From: Streptomyces sp. NBC_00569
GTDB taxonomy: Bacteria; Actinomycetota; Actinomycetes; Streptomycetales; Streptomycetaceae
Length of the DNA: 64,000 bases
Assembly (NCBI RefSeq): GCF_036345255.1
Contig: NZ_CP107783.1
Location: 7,495,001 to 7,559,000 of the forward strand
Direction of reading: 5' to 3'
Shown: positions 1 through 11,599 of the stretch, one piece after another
How positions within the stretch are numbered: position 1 is the stretch's first letter
Layout of the letters: every line of letters starts with the position of its first letter
Translations under genes and position numbers: made by a program
Notes under the pieces: generated by a model
What the model saw: only the letters and a program-made list of their open reading frames with translations
Databases searched by the model: none
What the model was told of the DNA's origin: nothing

Positions 1-3122
<3,122 letters not shown>

Positions 3123-3262
3123 TCAGTTGCTCGCGTCCACTGTGTTTGTTCTCAGATAACGAACAATTGTGTCGGCTGAACGGCCGCACTACTTAATTGA
3201 AGAGTGTGCTTGTTCGCTGCCTTGTTCGGGAACCCGTTTCCTTGAAACGGGACACTGATAGG
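3123..3262 (+). other. 23S-5S intergenic spacer of the rRNA operon
   Basis: Transcribed spacer between the two rRNAs, with no tRNA. It contains a small perfect hairpin (CCCGTTT at 3233-3239 with AAACGGG at 3245-3251) just before the 5S gene, consistent with an RNA processing signal. The processing role is inference. Confidence 0.7.
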
Positions 3263-3381
3263 GTTTCGGTGGTCATAGCGTGAGGGAAACGCCCGGTTAC
3301 ATTCCGAACCCGGAAGCTAAGCCTCAAAGCGCCGATGGTACTGCAGGGGGGACCCTGTGGGAGAGTAGGACGCCGCCGAAC
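3263..3381 (+). rRNA. rrf: 5S ribosomal RNA
   Basis: About 119 nt running from GTTTCGGTGGTCATAGCG to GGACGCCGCCGAAC. The terminal stem, the conserved CCGAACCCGGAAGCTAAG loop B/C segment and the GGGAGAGTAGGACGCCGCC 3' part are typical of actinobacterial 5S rRNA. It is the last gene of the rRNA operon. Confidence 0.96.
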
Positions 3382-3390
3382 AATTTTTAG

Positions 3391-3442
3391 AGGACCCTCG
3401 GTCCCAGCACACACGCTGGGGCCAAGGGTCCTTTTTTGTTTT
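3391..3442 (+). terminator. rRNA operon intrinsic terminator
   Basis: A long GC-rich hairpin (AGGACCCTCGGTCCCAGC pairing with GCTGGGGCCAAGGGTCCT, loop ACACAC) is followed directly by TTTTTTGTTTTG. It lies 10 bases after the 5S gene. Stem plus U-tract is the classical rho-independent form. Confidence 0.93.
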
Positions 3443-3506
3443 GTCGAAGCGCGCCGGCTACCCGGCTGCGCGAGAATGACTGCGGTACCGAAGACAGGAG
3501 TCACCC

Positions 3507-5609
3507 ATGTCCACCAACTCTCCCGATGATCGACCGGATCGCGACCAGCGACGCCGGGACAGTGGTGACCGGGACCGCGACCGGGGCGGATACCGAGGCG
3601 GACCGCGACGCGACAACGACCGCGGTGGCCAGGCGCCCCGCCGGGACGACCGCGGCGGCGACCGTGACCGTGGTCCCCGTCGTGACGGTGACCGTCCCGG
3701 TGGCGACCGTCCGGCCTTCCGTCGTGATGACCGTCGCGACGATCGCGGCGGCGACAACCGCGGTGGTGGCTTCCGCCGTGACGACAGCCGCGGTGGCGAC
3801 AACCGTGGCGGTGGCGGTTACCGCCCCCGTGACGACCGTGACCGTGGACCCCGTCGTGACGGCGACCGTCCTCCCTTCCGACGCGATGACCGCCGTGACG
3901 ACAACCGGCGCGACGACCGTCGTGACAACGACCGCGGTGGCTACCGCCCCCGTGACGACCGTCGTGATGACCGCCGTGACGACAGCCGCGGTGGTAGCTT
4001 CCGTCGCGACGACAGCCGCGGTGGCGACAACCGTGGCGGTGGCTTCCGCCGTGACGACCGTGGCGGGGACACCCGTGGTGGCGGCTTCCGTCGTGATGAC
4101 CGCCGTGACGACCGTGGTGGCGACAACCGCGGTGGTGGCGGTTACCGCCCCCGTGACGACCGTGACCGTGGACCCCGCCGTGACGGTGACCGTCCCGGTG
4201 GCGACCGTCCCGCCTTCCGCCGTGACGACAACCGTCCCTCCTTCCGTCGTGATGACCGTGGCGGGGACACCCGTGGTGGCGGCTTCCGTCGTGATGACCG
4301 CCGTGACGACCGTGGTGGCGACAACCGCGGTGGTGGCGGTTACCGCCCCCGTGACGACCGTGACCGTGGACCCCGCCGTGACGGTGACCGTCCCGGTGGC
4401 GACCGTCCCGCCTTCCGCCGTGACGACCGCCGGGACGACAGCCGCGGTGGTGGCTACCGTCCCCGCGACGACCGTCGTGATGACCGGCGTGACGACCGCC
4501 GGGACGACAGCCGCGGTGGTGGCTACCGTCCCCGCGACGACCGTCGTGATGACCGGCGCGATGACCGCCGGGACGACAGCCGCGGTGGTGGCTTCCGTCG
4601 TGACGACAGCCGTGGTGGCGGATACCGGCCGCGTGACGACCGCGACCGTGGGCCGCGCCGCGACGACCGTGGTGGGCGTCCCGGTGGGTTCCGTGGGCGT
4701 GACGACCGCGGGCGCGACGACCGCCGTGGCGGTGGCCGCTTCCGCGACGAGCGTGACCGCGACCGCGAGCCCATCCGCCGGCTGCCGATCCCCGAGGACG
4801 TCACCGGCGACGAGATCGACAAGGACGTACGGCAGGAGCTCCAGAGCCTGCCGAAGGGCCTGGCCGAGGACGTCGCCAAGAACCTGGTGATGGTCGCCAA
4901 GCTGATCGACGAGGACCCCGAGCAGGCCTACGAGTACTCGAAGATCGCGCTGCGGCTCGCCTCCAGGGTGGCCGCCGTGCGCGAGGCCGCCGGCTTCGCC
5001 GCGTACGCGAACCAGAAGTTCAGCGAGGCGCTCGCCGAGTTCCGCGCCGCCCGGCGCATGACCGGCAACGTCGAGCTGTGGCCCGTCATGGCGGACTGCG
5101 AGCGCGGTCTCGGGCGCCCCGAGAAGGCCCTCGACATGGCCGGTGCGCCCGAGGTGGCCAAGCTGGACAAGGCCGGACAGGTCGAGATGCGGCTCGTGGC
5201 GGCCGGTGCCCGGCGTGACATGGACCAGCTCGACGCCGCCATCGTGACGCTGCAGAGCCCCGAGCTCGCCTCGAACTCCGTACAGCCGTGGACCGCGCGT
5301 CTGCGGTACGCGTACGCCGACGCGCTGCTCGCCGCCGGTCGTGAGGGCGAGGCGCGCGAGTGGTTCGCGAAGGCCATCGAGTCCGACCGCGACGGCAGCA
5401 CCGACGCGTCCGACCGGCTTGCCGAGATGGACGGGGTCGAGTTCGTCGACGCCTTCGAGGGCGAGTCCGACGAGGCCCCCGCCGCCGTCGCGGGGCCGAA
5501 GGCCGCCGCGGGTGACGACGACGAGCCGTGGGTCGAGGACGACGAGGACGCCGAAGAGTTCTACGACGAGGACGACGAGGAGTTCGAGCCCGAGAACGAC
5601 AAGGGCTGA
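3507..5609 (+). CDS. TPR-type protein with long Arg/Asp/Gly repeat N-terminus
   Basis: A 700-residue protein. Residues about 30-425 are almost entirely R, D and G in units such as RRDDRRDDRGGD and GGGYRPRDDRDRGPRRDGDRP. The remainder (about 428-640) is helical and TPR-like, with an acidic C-terminal tail rich in D and E. The ATG has an AGGAG Shine-Dalgarno 10 bases upstream, and the C-terminal half has normal Streptomyces codon use, so this frame is the gene although neighbouring frames are also open through the repeats. RGG/RDD-rich segments commonly bind RNA or phase-separate; position just after an rRNA operon makes an RNA-related role attractive but this is inference. No catalytic motif seen. 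Confidence 0.9.
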   Translation: MSTNSPDDRPDRDQRRRDSGDRDRDRGGYRGGPRRDNDRGGQAPRRDDRGGDRDRGPRRDGDRPGGDRPAFRRDDRRDDRGGDNRGGGFRRDDSRGGDNRGGGGYRPRDDRDRGPRRDGDRPPFRRDDRRDDNRRDDRRDNDRGGYRPRDDRRDDRRDDSRGGSFRRDDSRGGDNRGGGFRRDDRGGDTRGGGFRRDDRRDDRGGDNRGGGGYRPRDDRDRGPRRDGDRPGGDRPAFRRDDNRPSFRRDDRGGDTRGGGFRRDDRRDDRGGDNRGGGGYRPRDDRDRGPRRDGDRPGGDRPAFRRDDRRDDSRGGGYRPRDDRRDDRRDDRRDDSRGGGYRPRDDRRDDRRDDRRDDSRGGGFRRDDSRGGGYRPRDDRDRGPRRDDRGGRPGGFRGRDDRGRDDRRGGGRFRDERDRDREPIRRLPIPEDVTGDEIDKDVRQELQSLPKGLAEDVAKNLVMVAKLIDEDPEQAYEYSKIALRLASRVAAVREAAGFAAYANQKFSEALAEFRAARRMTGNVELWPVMADCERGLGRPEKALDMAGAPEVAKLDKAGQVEMRLVAAGARRDMDQLDAAIVTLQSPELASNSVQPWTARLRYAYADALLAAGREGEAREWFAKAIESDRDGSTDASDRLAEMDGVEFVDAFEGESDEAPAAVAGPKAAAGDDDEPWVEDDEDAEEFYDEDDEEFEPENDKG
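4056..4427 (+). repeat. 174-bp perfect direct repeat inside the RGG/RDD gene
   Basis: Bases 4056-4229 are repeated identically (by eye) at 4254-4427, a 198-bp offset with a 24-bp non-repeated insert between the copies. The repeat keeps the reading frame (198 = 66 codons). Such perfect identity in coding DNA points to recent duplication or gene-conversion-like homogenisation. Confidence 0.85.
4422..4598 (+). repeat. 69-bp tandem repeat inside the RGG/RDD gene
   Basis: A 69-bp unit (23 codons, core RGGGYRPRDDRRDDRRDD) starts at 4422 and again at 4491, with a partial third copy from 4560 that diverges after about 35 bases. It abuts the 174-bp direct repeat. In-frame period implies protein-length polymorphism between strains; that prediction is inference. 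Confidence 0.8.
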
Positions 5610-5645
5610 GCTCAGCGGCTGACTGCCGGCCGCGCATGAGGAAGC

Positions 5646-5693
5646 ACGACGAACGGGCGGGATCCCAGCGATGGGGTCCCGCCCGTTCGTCGT
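5646..5693. terminator. bidirectional hairpin terminator
   Basis: A 22-bp stem (5646-5667 with 5672-5693, one G-T pair) and a 4-nt loop. It sits between the converging TPR/RGG gene and the DUF1015 gene, so it can end both transcripts. No U-tract, as is common in Streptomyces. Confidence 0.88.
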
Positions 5694-5722
5694 ATGCGCC
5701 CACGCGCGCGTGGGCGCCACGG

Positions 5723-7012
5723 TCAGTCGGCGAGTGTGCGCAGCACCAGACCCGTCGCCGGTTTCGGGCCGAACGACGTCGACTTGCGGGGCATCGTCAC
5801 GCCCTGCCGTGCCAGGTCGCGGACCACTTCCTCGCGGACCGGGTGCATGAGGACCGCCGTGCCGCCGTCACGTTCCGCCTTCGCGACCGTGGCGGCCGCG
5901 TCGTGGATGTACGCGATGTGCTCCGGCGAGTCCTCGGGGATGCGCCAGACATGGTCCAGGAGCGTGGAGTGCAGGACCGTCGCGTCCAGGGTGCGCCAGG
6001 CCTCCGGGCGGTCGGCAGGGATCGTACGGGCCAGGAGGTCCGGGGACGGGGTGTCCGCGAGGTGGAAGGAGCCGGTGCCGGCGAGGAGGAAGGCGTTGCC
6101 GTGGGCGGCCGCGTCGGCGAGGGCTTCCAGGGCGTGCGGCAGAGGGCCGGGGATCTCGCGCAGGCGGAAGGAGCCCTTCAGCGCGGCCAGGGCGGCCGGG
6201 ACCGGGAGGCGGTGCAGGAGGCGATGGATGGCGCGCACGCGCAGCGGATAGCGGGCCGTGTCCACCAGGAGGACGAGGCCGAAGTCCCATGGGGTGGGGG
6301 ACGGTTGTTCGGAGCGCAGGCGCAGATACGTCGCCCAGCGGTGGTGGCCGTCCGCGATCAGGGCCTGGTGGTGGGCGAGGCCCGCGCGGACCTCGGCCAG
6401 CTCGGCCGGGTCGGTGACCGACCACAGGCGGTGGGCGAAGCCGTCCTCCGTGGTCGTCGCGAGGAGCGGGGGGCGCTTGACCGTGCGTTCGATGACCGCG
6501 GTCGCGCCCGTCGCGTTGCCTTCGCTGCGGTAGGTGAGGAGCAGGGGTTCCAGGTTGGCGGCCGTGGCGCGCATCAGGCCCGCGCGGTCGGCGACCACGT
6601 GCGGCATGACGTCCTCGTGGGGCAGGACGACCCCTTCGGACGGCTCGGACAGGCGCAGGGCACCGATGACGCCGCGCTGGAGATGGTCGCCGTCGCGCTG
6701 CTCGTAGACGTAGAGCGCGGGAATCTCGTCCGGGGCCAGGATCCCCTCGGACAGCCAGCGGCGCAGGGTGTCGGCCGCGAGGGCGTTACGGGTGTCCGGG
6801 GAGACGGCCTGCGGGAGGATCAGGCGGACGATGTTGTGCGGGTCCGCGGACTCCAGGTGGTGCAGGCCGTCGGGGCGGACGACCACGTCGTACGGGGGTG
6901 ACGTCACGGCGGCGAGGCTGCCCACGCGCTCGGGGACGTAACGCACACCCCTGAACGGGATCAGGTCGAGGCCGTCACTGTCCGTCGGACCTGGGGGACC
7001 TGCAGTGTTCAT
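5723..7012 (-). CDS. DUF1015 family protein
   Basis: 429 residues, the usual length for DUF1015 (SerC-adjacent family in other bacteria). Recognisable features are the N-terminal IPFRGVRYVPERVG and SPPYDVV segment, the DPHNIVRLILP motif, and a central ADGHHRWATYLRLR motif. The family has no firmly established enzymatic role known to me. The ATG start is supported by a TACGAT -10 box six bases upstream, suggesting a leaderless mRNA. It is divergent from the HAD phosphatase gene and converges on the TPR/RGG gene. Confidence 0.88.
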   Translation of the reverse strand: MNTAGPPGPTDSDGLDLIPFRGVRYVPERVGSLAAVTSPPYDVVVRPDGLHHLESADPHNIVRLILPQAVSPDTRNALAADTLRRWLSEGILAPDEIPALYVYEQRDGDHLQRGVIGALRLSEPSEGVVLPHEDVMPHVVADRAGLMRATAANLEPLLLTYRSEGNATGATAVIERTVKRPPLLATTTEDGFAHRLWSVTDPAELAEVRAGLAHHQALIADGHHRWATYLRLRSEQPSPTPWDFGLVLLVDTARYPLRVRAIHRLLHRLPVPAALAALKGSFRLREIPGPLPHALEALADAAAHGNAFLLAGTGSFHLADTPSPDLLARTIPADRPEAWRTLDATVLHSTLLDHVWRIPEDSPEHIAYIHDAAATVAKAERDGGTAVLMHPVREEVVRDLARQGVTMPRKSTSFGPKPATGLVLRTLAD

Positions 7013-7018
7013 GGCTGC

Positions 7019-7024
7019 ATCGTA
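7019..7024 (-). promoter_or_regulatory. -10 box TACGAT, probable leaderless promoter of the DUF1015 gene
   Basis: Read on the minus strand, TACGAT is followed by six bases and then the ATG at 7012. This spacing puts the transcription start at the start codon. No -35 was assigned. Confidence 0.5.
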
Positions 7025-7084
7025 TGTGTGTCAGTGGCATGAGCGATGATCGGGGGAGTGGGATCGAACGAGGAGCGATGTGTA

Positions 7085-8113
7085 ATGAGCCAGACCGTCA
7101 GGACGTGGCCCGAAGGCAGCCGGCGGGCGCTGAACGAGGCGTACGACACGGCGCTGCTCGACCTCGACGGGGTGGTGTACGCGGGCGGTGACGCCATCGC
7201 GCACGCCCCCGAGTCGCTCGCCGTGGCGCGCGACTCGGGCATGGGGCTCGCCTACGTCACGAACAACGCGCTGCGTACGCCGGACGCCGTGGCCGAGCAT
7301 CTGACGGAGCTGGGGATTCCGACGGACGCGGCGGACGTCATCACGTCGGCGCAGGCGGTGGCGCGCCTGATCAGTGAGCAAGTGCCGGACGGGTCACGGG
7401 TGTTGGTGATCGGCGGGGAGGGGCTGAGGGTCGCGCTGAGAGAGCGCGGGCTCGAGCCGGTGGACTCCGCCGACGACGAGCCGGTGGCGGTGGTGCAGGG
7501 ATACGGCGGGCCCGACATGGCCTGGGGGCGGTTCGCGGAGGCCTGTTACGCGATCGCGCGCGGTGTGCCGTGGTTCGCGTCCAATACGGACCTGACGATT
7601 CCGAGCGCGCGGGGCATCGCTCCGGGCAACGGCGCGGCGGTCGAGGTCGTCCGAATCGCGACGGGTGCGCAGCCGCAGGTCGCCGGCAAGCCGCTGCCTC
7701 CGATGCACCGCGAGACGATCCTGCGCACCGGCGCGGAGCGGCCGTTGGTGATCGGGGACCGCCTCGACACGGACATCGAGGGCGCGTTCAACGGGGAGGT
7801 GGACTCGCTGCTCGTCCTGACCGGTGTCACCGACGGCGCGCAGCTGCTCGCCGCGCCGCCCCAGCACCGGCCCACGTATGTCGACGTCGACCTGCGGGGG
7901 CTGCTCACCGGGCAGCCGGAGGTCGAGGCGCGGGGGGACGGGTTCGCGTGCGGGGGCTGGGTCGCGACCGCGGGTGACGAGCGCCTTGAGCTGGAGGGGG
8001 ACGGCGAGGCGATCGACGGCCTGAGGGCGCTGTGCGCGGCGGCCTGGACGGCGGGCGGGGACGGGGCCTGCGGGCTCGACGGTGCGAAGGCGCTGGCGCG
8101 ACTGGGGGTTTGA
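7085..8113 (+). CDS. HAD-superfamily phosphatase, NagD-like (class IIA)
   Basis: 342 residues. The HAD motif I is LLDLDGVVY near residue 20, motif II is in YVTNNA, and the C-terminal motif IV region is VIGDRLDTDIEGA. This matches NagD-type phosphatases, which hydrolyse small sugar or nucleotide phosphates; the substrate cannot be read from sequence. The ATG at 7085 has AGGAG nine bases upstream; an in-frame upstream extension lacks a ribosome binding site. Divergent from DUF1015. Confidence 0.88.
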   Translation: MSQTVRTWPEGSRRALNEAYDTALLDLDGVVYAGGDAIAHAPESLAVARDSGMGLAYVTNNALRTPDAVAEHLTELGIPTDAADVITSAQAVARLISEQVPDGSRVLVIGGEGLRVALRERGLEPVDSADDEPVAVVQGYGGPDMAWGRFAEACYAIARGVPWFASNTDLTIPSARGIAPGNGAAVEVVRIATGAQPQVAGKPLPPMHRETILRTGAERPLVIGDRLDTDIEGAFNGEVDSLLVLTGVTDGAQLLAAPPQHRPTYVDVDLRGLLTGQPEVEARGDGFACGGWVATAGDERLELEGDGEAIDGLRALCAAAWTAGGDGACGLDGAKALARLGV

Positions 8114-8244
8114 GGCGGCGCGGGCGGGAAGGCGCGGACCGGCGGGTGGGGTTCTCTGCGCTTTCCCGAGCTTCTCGGTGCTCTCCGGTGCGTCTCCGAT
8201 GCTTCCCCTCGCTTCTCTGCCGGTAGCGACCTCGAAGAGAGTAA

Positions 8245-8263
8245 GGAGGGTAGGCTAACCTAA
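8245..8263 (+). promoter_or_regulatory. iron box (DmdR1/IdeR-type operator)
   Basis: The 19-mer matches 16 of 19 positions of the palindromic iron box TTAGGTTAGGCTAACCTAA; the mismatches are in the left arm. It overlaps a TAACCT -10 box at 8256-8261 that is six bases from the GTG at 8268. Repressor bound here under iron sufficiency would cover the core promoter. The consensus is established for DmdR1/IdeR; binding here is inference. Confidence 0.85.
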
Positions 8264-8267
8264 CCCC

Positions 8268-9311
8268 GTGTTGGTCGACAGTCCCCCCGAACAGCGCGCG
8301 GACACAGCCGCCGCGCCCCCGAACCGCCGGGCGATACGTACGGTCGGGCTCCTCGGAGCCGTCGTCGTACTGGTCGCGCTCCTGGTCGTGAGCATCGCGA
8401 TCGGGGCGAAACCCCTGTCCGTGGACCAGGTGTGGCACGGCCTGTTCGACGACACCGGGACGTTCAGCGACGTCGTGGTCGGCGAGCGGCTCGCGCGCAC
8501 GCTGCTCGGGCTTCTCGCCGGTGTCGCGCTCGGGCTCTCCGGTGCGGTCCTCCAGGCGCTGACCCGTAACCCGCTGGCAGACCCCGGGCTCCTCGGCATC
8601 AACATGGGCGCCTCGGCGGCCGTCGTCACCGCCGTCAGCTTCTTCGGCGTCACCTCGCTGACGGGCTACGTGTGGTTCGCCTTCCTCGGGGCCGCGGCCG
8701 TGGGCGTCCTCGTCTACGTCCTCGGCGGGACCCGCAGTGCGACGCCGGTGCGGCTCGCCCTCGCCGGGACCGCCATCAGCGCCGCGCTCTACGGCTATCT
8801 CCAGGCCGTGATGATCATGGACAACGCGGCGCTCGGCAAGATGCGCTTCTGGACGGTGGGTTCGCTCGTCTCCGCCGACATGTCGACGATCCGGCAGGTG
8901 CTGCCGTTCATCGCTGTCGGTTCGGTGCTCGCCCTCGCCCTCGCGCGGCCGCTCAACGCCATGGCGATGGGCGACGACACGGCGCGCGCCCTCGGCGCGA
9001 ACCTGAACAGGACGCGTGCGCTGTCCATGGTGGCTGCCACGCTGTTGTGCGGCGCCGCGACCGCCGCCTGCGGGCCCATCGTGTTCGTGGGGCTGATGGT
9101 GCCGCACGTCGTCCGTTCCTTCACGGGCCCCGACCTGCGCTGGATCCTGCCGTTCTCCGCCGTCCTGTCGCCCGTGCTGCTGCTCGGCGCGGACGTCGTC
9201 GGCCGGCTCGTGGCGCGGCCCGCCGAGGTCCAGGTCGGCATCGTCACCGCGATCATCGGCGGTCCGGTCTTCATCTACCTCGTGCGCCGGCGGAAGGTCA
9301 CCCAGCTGTGA
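8268..9311 (+). CDS. iron-siderophore ABC transporter permease (FecCD family)
   Basis: 347-residue integral membrane subunit. Hydrophobic segments are spread over the whole length, and FecCD signatures are present: LARTLLGLLAGVALGLSGAV, QALTRNPLADPGLLGINMGA, and the C-terminal GPIVFVGLMVPHVVR. It pairs with the second permease downstream (overlapping GTGA) to form the channel of a ferric-siderophore importer. The GTG start lies immediately after a TAACCT -10 inside the iron box, suggesting a leaderless, iron-repressed transcript. No substrate-binding lipoprotein is encoded next to it. Confidence 0.93.
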   Translation: MLVDSPPEQRADTAAAPPNRRAIRTVGLLGAVVVLVALLVVSIAIGAKPLSVDQVWHGLFDDTGTFSDVVVGERLARTLLGLLAGVALGLSGAVLQALTRNPLADPGLLGINMGASAAVVTAVSFFGVTSLTGYVWFAFLGAAAVGVLVYVLGGTRSATPVRLALAGTAISAALYGYLQAVMIMDNAALGKMRFWTVGSLVSADMSTIRQVLPFIAVGSVLALALARPLNAMAMGDDTARALGANLNRTRALSMVAATLLCGAATAACGPIVFVGLMVPHVVRSFTGPDLRWILPFSAVLSPVLLLGADVVGRLVARPAEVQVGIVTAIIGGPVFIYLVRRRKVTQL

Positions 9312-10336
9312 AGGCGATCCGTACCCGGGGCGGGATCTCCCTGCGCCTCGACATCCGCGCGCTCGTGATCGTCCTCGTGCTGCTGTGCGTCGCGCTCGCC
9401 GCGAGCGTCGCGCTGATCGGCACCGGCGACTTCCCCATCTCCGGCACCGACGTGATCCGTACGCTGCTCGGCAACGGTGACCCGGGGCAGGAGTTCATCG
9501 TCAACGAGCTGCGGCTGCCCAGGGTCCTCGTGGGCCTCCTCGTGGGCGCGGCGCTCGCGCTCGGTGGCGCGCTCTTCCAGGCCATCTCCCGCAATCCGCT
9601 GGGCAGTCCGGACATTCTGGGCCTCGGCCAGGGCTCCACGGCCGGTGCGCTCGTCATGATCGTGCTGTTCTCGGGGGGTGCCGCCCAGGTCGCGCTCGGG
9701 GCGCTCGTCGGCGGTCTGGTGACCGGCTTCGCCATCTATCTGCTCGCCTGGAAGCGTGGCGTGCACGGATACCGGCTCGTCCTGGTCGGCATCGGAATGT
9801 CCGCCGTGATGACCGCGGTCAACGGCTATCTGCTGACCAAGGCGGACATCGTCGACGCCGCCCGCGCGACGGTCTGGATGACCGGATCGCTCGACGGCCG
9901 CGACTGGAACCAGGTCTGGCCCCTGCTCGCCCTGTGCGCCGTCCTCGTACCCGTCGTCCTCACGTACGCGCGGCCGCTGCGCATGCTGGAGATGGGCGAC
10001 GACGTGGCGAACGCGCTCGGGGTGCGCGTCGAGCGGACGCGGCTCGTCCTGCTCGTGGCCGCCGTGCTGCTCACCGCCGCGGCCACCGCCGCCGCGGGAC
10101 CGGTCGGATTCGTCGCGCTGACCGCCCCCCAGCTGGCCCGGCGGCTGACCCGCTCGCCCGGTCCGAACATCGCGGCGTCCATGGGCATGGGCGCGGCCCT
10201 GCTCGTCACCGCCGACTGGATCTCGCAGCGTGCCTTCGGCGCCGACCAGCTGCCCGTCGGAGTGGTCACCGGAGTCGTCGGCGGTGTCTATCTGCTGTGG
10301 CTCCTGGTCTCCGAGCGGAAGGCCGGCCGGATATGA
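9308..10336 (+). CDS. iron-siderophore ABC transporter permease (FecCD family), second subunit
   Basis: 342 residues, homologous to the preceding permease: LRLPRVLVGLLVGAALALGG, QAISRNPLGSPDILGLGQG, and GPVGFVALTAPQLARR near the end. The GTG start overlaps the TGA of the upstream gene, so translation is coupled. Together with the upstream permease and the downstream ATPase it forms a complete inner-membrane translocator. The open frame extends far upstream only as a shadow of the first permease. Confidence 0.92.
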   Translation: MKAIRTRGGISLRLDIRALVIVLVLLCVALAASVALIGTGDFPISGTDVIRTLLGNGDPGQEFIVNELRLPRVLVGLLVGAALALGGALFQAISRNPLGSPDILGLGQGSTAGALVMIVLFSGGAAQVALGALVGGLVTGFAIYLLAWKRGVHGYRLVLVGIGMSAVMTAVNGYLLTKADIVDAARATVWMTGSLDGRDWNQVWPLLALCAVLVPVVLTYARPLRMLEMGDDVANALGVRVERTRLVLLVAAVLLTAAATAAAGPVGFVALTAPQLARRLTRSPGPNIAASMGMGAALLVTADWISQRAFGADQLPVGVVTGVVGGVYLLWLLVSERKAGRI

Positions 10337-11226
10337 GCGACAGGAACCCCAGCCAGAGCAACAACCGGAGGAGCACCACCGTGAACCGACTGTCCGCCGA
10401 GAACGTCACCCTGGGCTACGACCAGCGTGTGATCGCGTCGGAGCTCTCGGTCGAGATCCCCGACAACTCCTTCACCGTGATCGTCGGCCCGAACGCCTGC
10501 GGCAAGTCCACGCTGCTGCGCGCCCTGTCGCGGATGCTGAAGCCGTCGACGGGCCGGGTGCTCCTCGACGGGCAGGCCATCCAGTCGATGCCGGCGAAGA
10601 AGGTGGCGCGCACGCTGGGGCTCCTGCCCCAGTCGTCGATCGCGCCGGACGGCATCACTGTCGGCGACCTCGTCTCCCGCGGCCGCTACCCCCACCAGGG
10701 CCTGCTGCGCCAGTGGTCCCGCGACGACGAGCGGATCGTGCAGGAGTCGATGGCTTCCACCGGAGTCGCCGAACTCGCCGATCGCTTTGTCGACGAACTG
10801 TCCGGCGGCCAGCGCCAGCGCGTCTGGATCGCCATGGCGCTCGCCCAGCAGACCCCGCTGCTGCTCCTCGACGAGCCGACCACGTATCTCGACATCCAGC
10901 ACCAGATCGACGTACTGGACCTCTGCGCGGAGCTCCACGAGGAGCAGGGGCGCACGCTCGTCGCGGTCCTGCACGACCTCAACCACGCGGCCCGCTACGC
11001 CACCCACCTGATCGCCCTGCGCGGCGGCGAGGTCATCGCCGAGGGAGCGCCGGGCGACATCGTCACCGCGGACCTCGTCGAGCGGCTCTTCGGGATGAAG
11101 TGCCAGGTCATCGACGATCCGGAGACCGGTACTCCGCTGGTGGTGCCGGCCGCGCGCAAGGCCAGGAAGGCCCAGCCCCGGGACGCGGAGACGTCCGCGA
11201 AGACGGTGGCTAGAGCAGCGTCCTGA
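10333..11226 (+). CDS. iron-siderophore ABC transporter ATP-binding protein (FecE family)
   Basis: ATPase of the iron importer. Walker A is GPNACGKSTLLRA, the signature is LSGGQRQRVWIAMALAQ, and Walker B is LLLLDEPTTYLD followed by the HDLNHAARYA switch. The ATG at 10333 overlaps the stop of the permease; however, a GTG at 10381 has a much better Shine-Dalgarno (GGAGGAG) and gives a normal family N-terminus (VNRLSAENVTLGY), so translation may start there. The 3' end overlaps the convergent SCP2-like gene by 17 bases. Confidence 0.92.
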   Translation: MSDRNPSQSNNRRSTTVNRLSAENVTLGYDQRVIASELSVEIPDNSFTVIVGPNACGKSTLLRALSRMLKPSTGRVLLDGQAIQSMPAKKVARTLGLLPQSSIAPDGITVGDLVSRGRYPHQGLLRQWSRDDERIVQESMASTGVAELADRFVDELSGGQRQRVWIAMALAQQTPLLLLDEPTTYLDIQHQIDVLDLCAELHEEQGRTLVAVLHDLNHAARYATHLIALRGGEVIAEGAPGDIVTADLVERLFGMKCQVIDDPETGTPLVVPAARKARKAQPRDAETSAKTVARAAS

Positions 11227-11557
11227 GCCGCAGCAGATCGCGGAAGCCGGCCTCCAGCCTGATCCGGCCGGAGGCCCAGGCCTTCGCGAAGTTCAGCCTG
11301 CCGTCCACCATCGCGACCAGGTCGTCGCCGGTCATCGCGAGCCGGATCTGCGCCCGTTCGGGCGGTGGCCCGTCGACCGTGTCGAGCACCTCGATCCGGC
11401 CGTTCTCGAGCCGGCCCGTGAACGTGATCCCGAGGTCCGTGACATGGCAGCTCAGCGAGCGGTCGAGCGCGGCCGCGCTGCGTACCCCGCCGTCCGCGCC
11501 CGCCAGATTGTCCGAGAGTTTGTCGAGTGCGGCACGGCACTCCTGCGTCGTCGCCAT
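11210..11557 (-). CDS. SCP2 sterol-binding domain-like protein
   Basis: 115 residues. The pattern (ITFTGRLENGRIEV, then RLAMTGDDLVAMVDGRLNFAKAWASGRIRLEAG) resembles SCP2 lipid-binding domains, which in actinobacteria are often short standalone proteins. Ligand unknown. The start is divergent from the 97-residue ORF with only 42 bases between the start codons; a TACGGT box eight bases before the ATG could drive it. Its end overlaps the FecE-like gene by 17 bases. Confidence 0.75.
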   Translation of the reverse strand: MATTQECRAALDKLSDNLAGADGGVRSAAALDRSLSCHVTDLGITFTGRLENGRIEVLDTVDGPPPERAQIRLAMTGDDLVAMVDGRLNFAKAWASGRIRLEAGFRDLLRLRTLL

Positions 11558-11587
11558 CGCGGTCGACCGTACCCCAGTGCTACGCGG

Positions 11588-11593
11588 TAGCGT
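11588..11593 (+). promoter_or_regulatory. -10 box TAGCGT, probable leaderless promoter of the 97-residue ORF
   Basis: TAGCGT is followed by six bases and then the ATG at 11600. Lies inside the 42-bp divergent gap shared with the SCP2-like gene. Confidence 0.55.
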
Positions 11594-11599
11594 CGTGGC

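Noticed and set aside
3600..4760. CRISPR-like repetition
   Set aside because: Repeats are coding, contiguous and in frame, with no regular spacers.
3501..5720. 739-residue minus-strand frame over the RGG/RDD gene
   Set aside because: Open because of the repeat composition; no ribosome binding site and Thr/Val/Ala low complexity. Kept only as part of the repeat finding.
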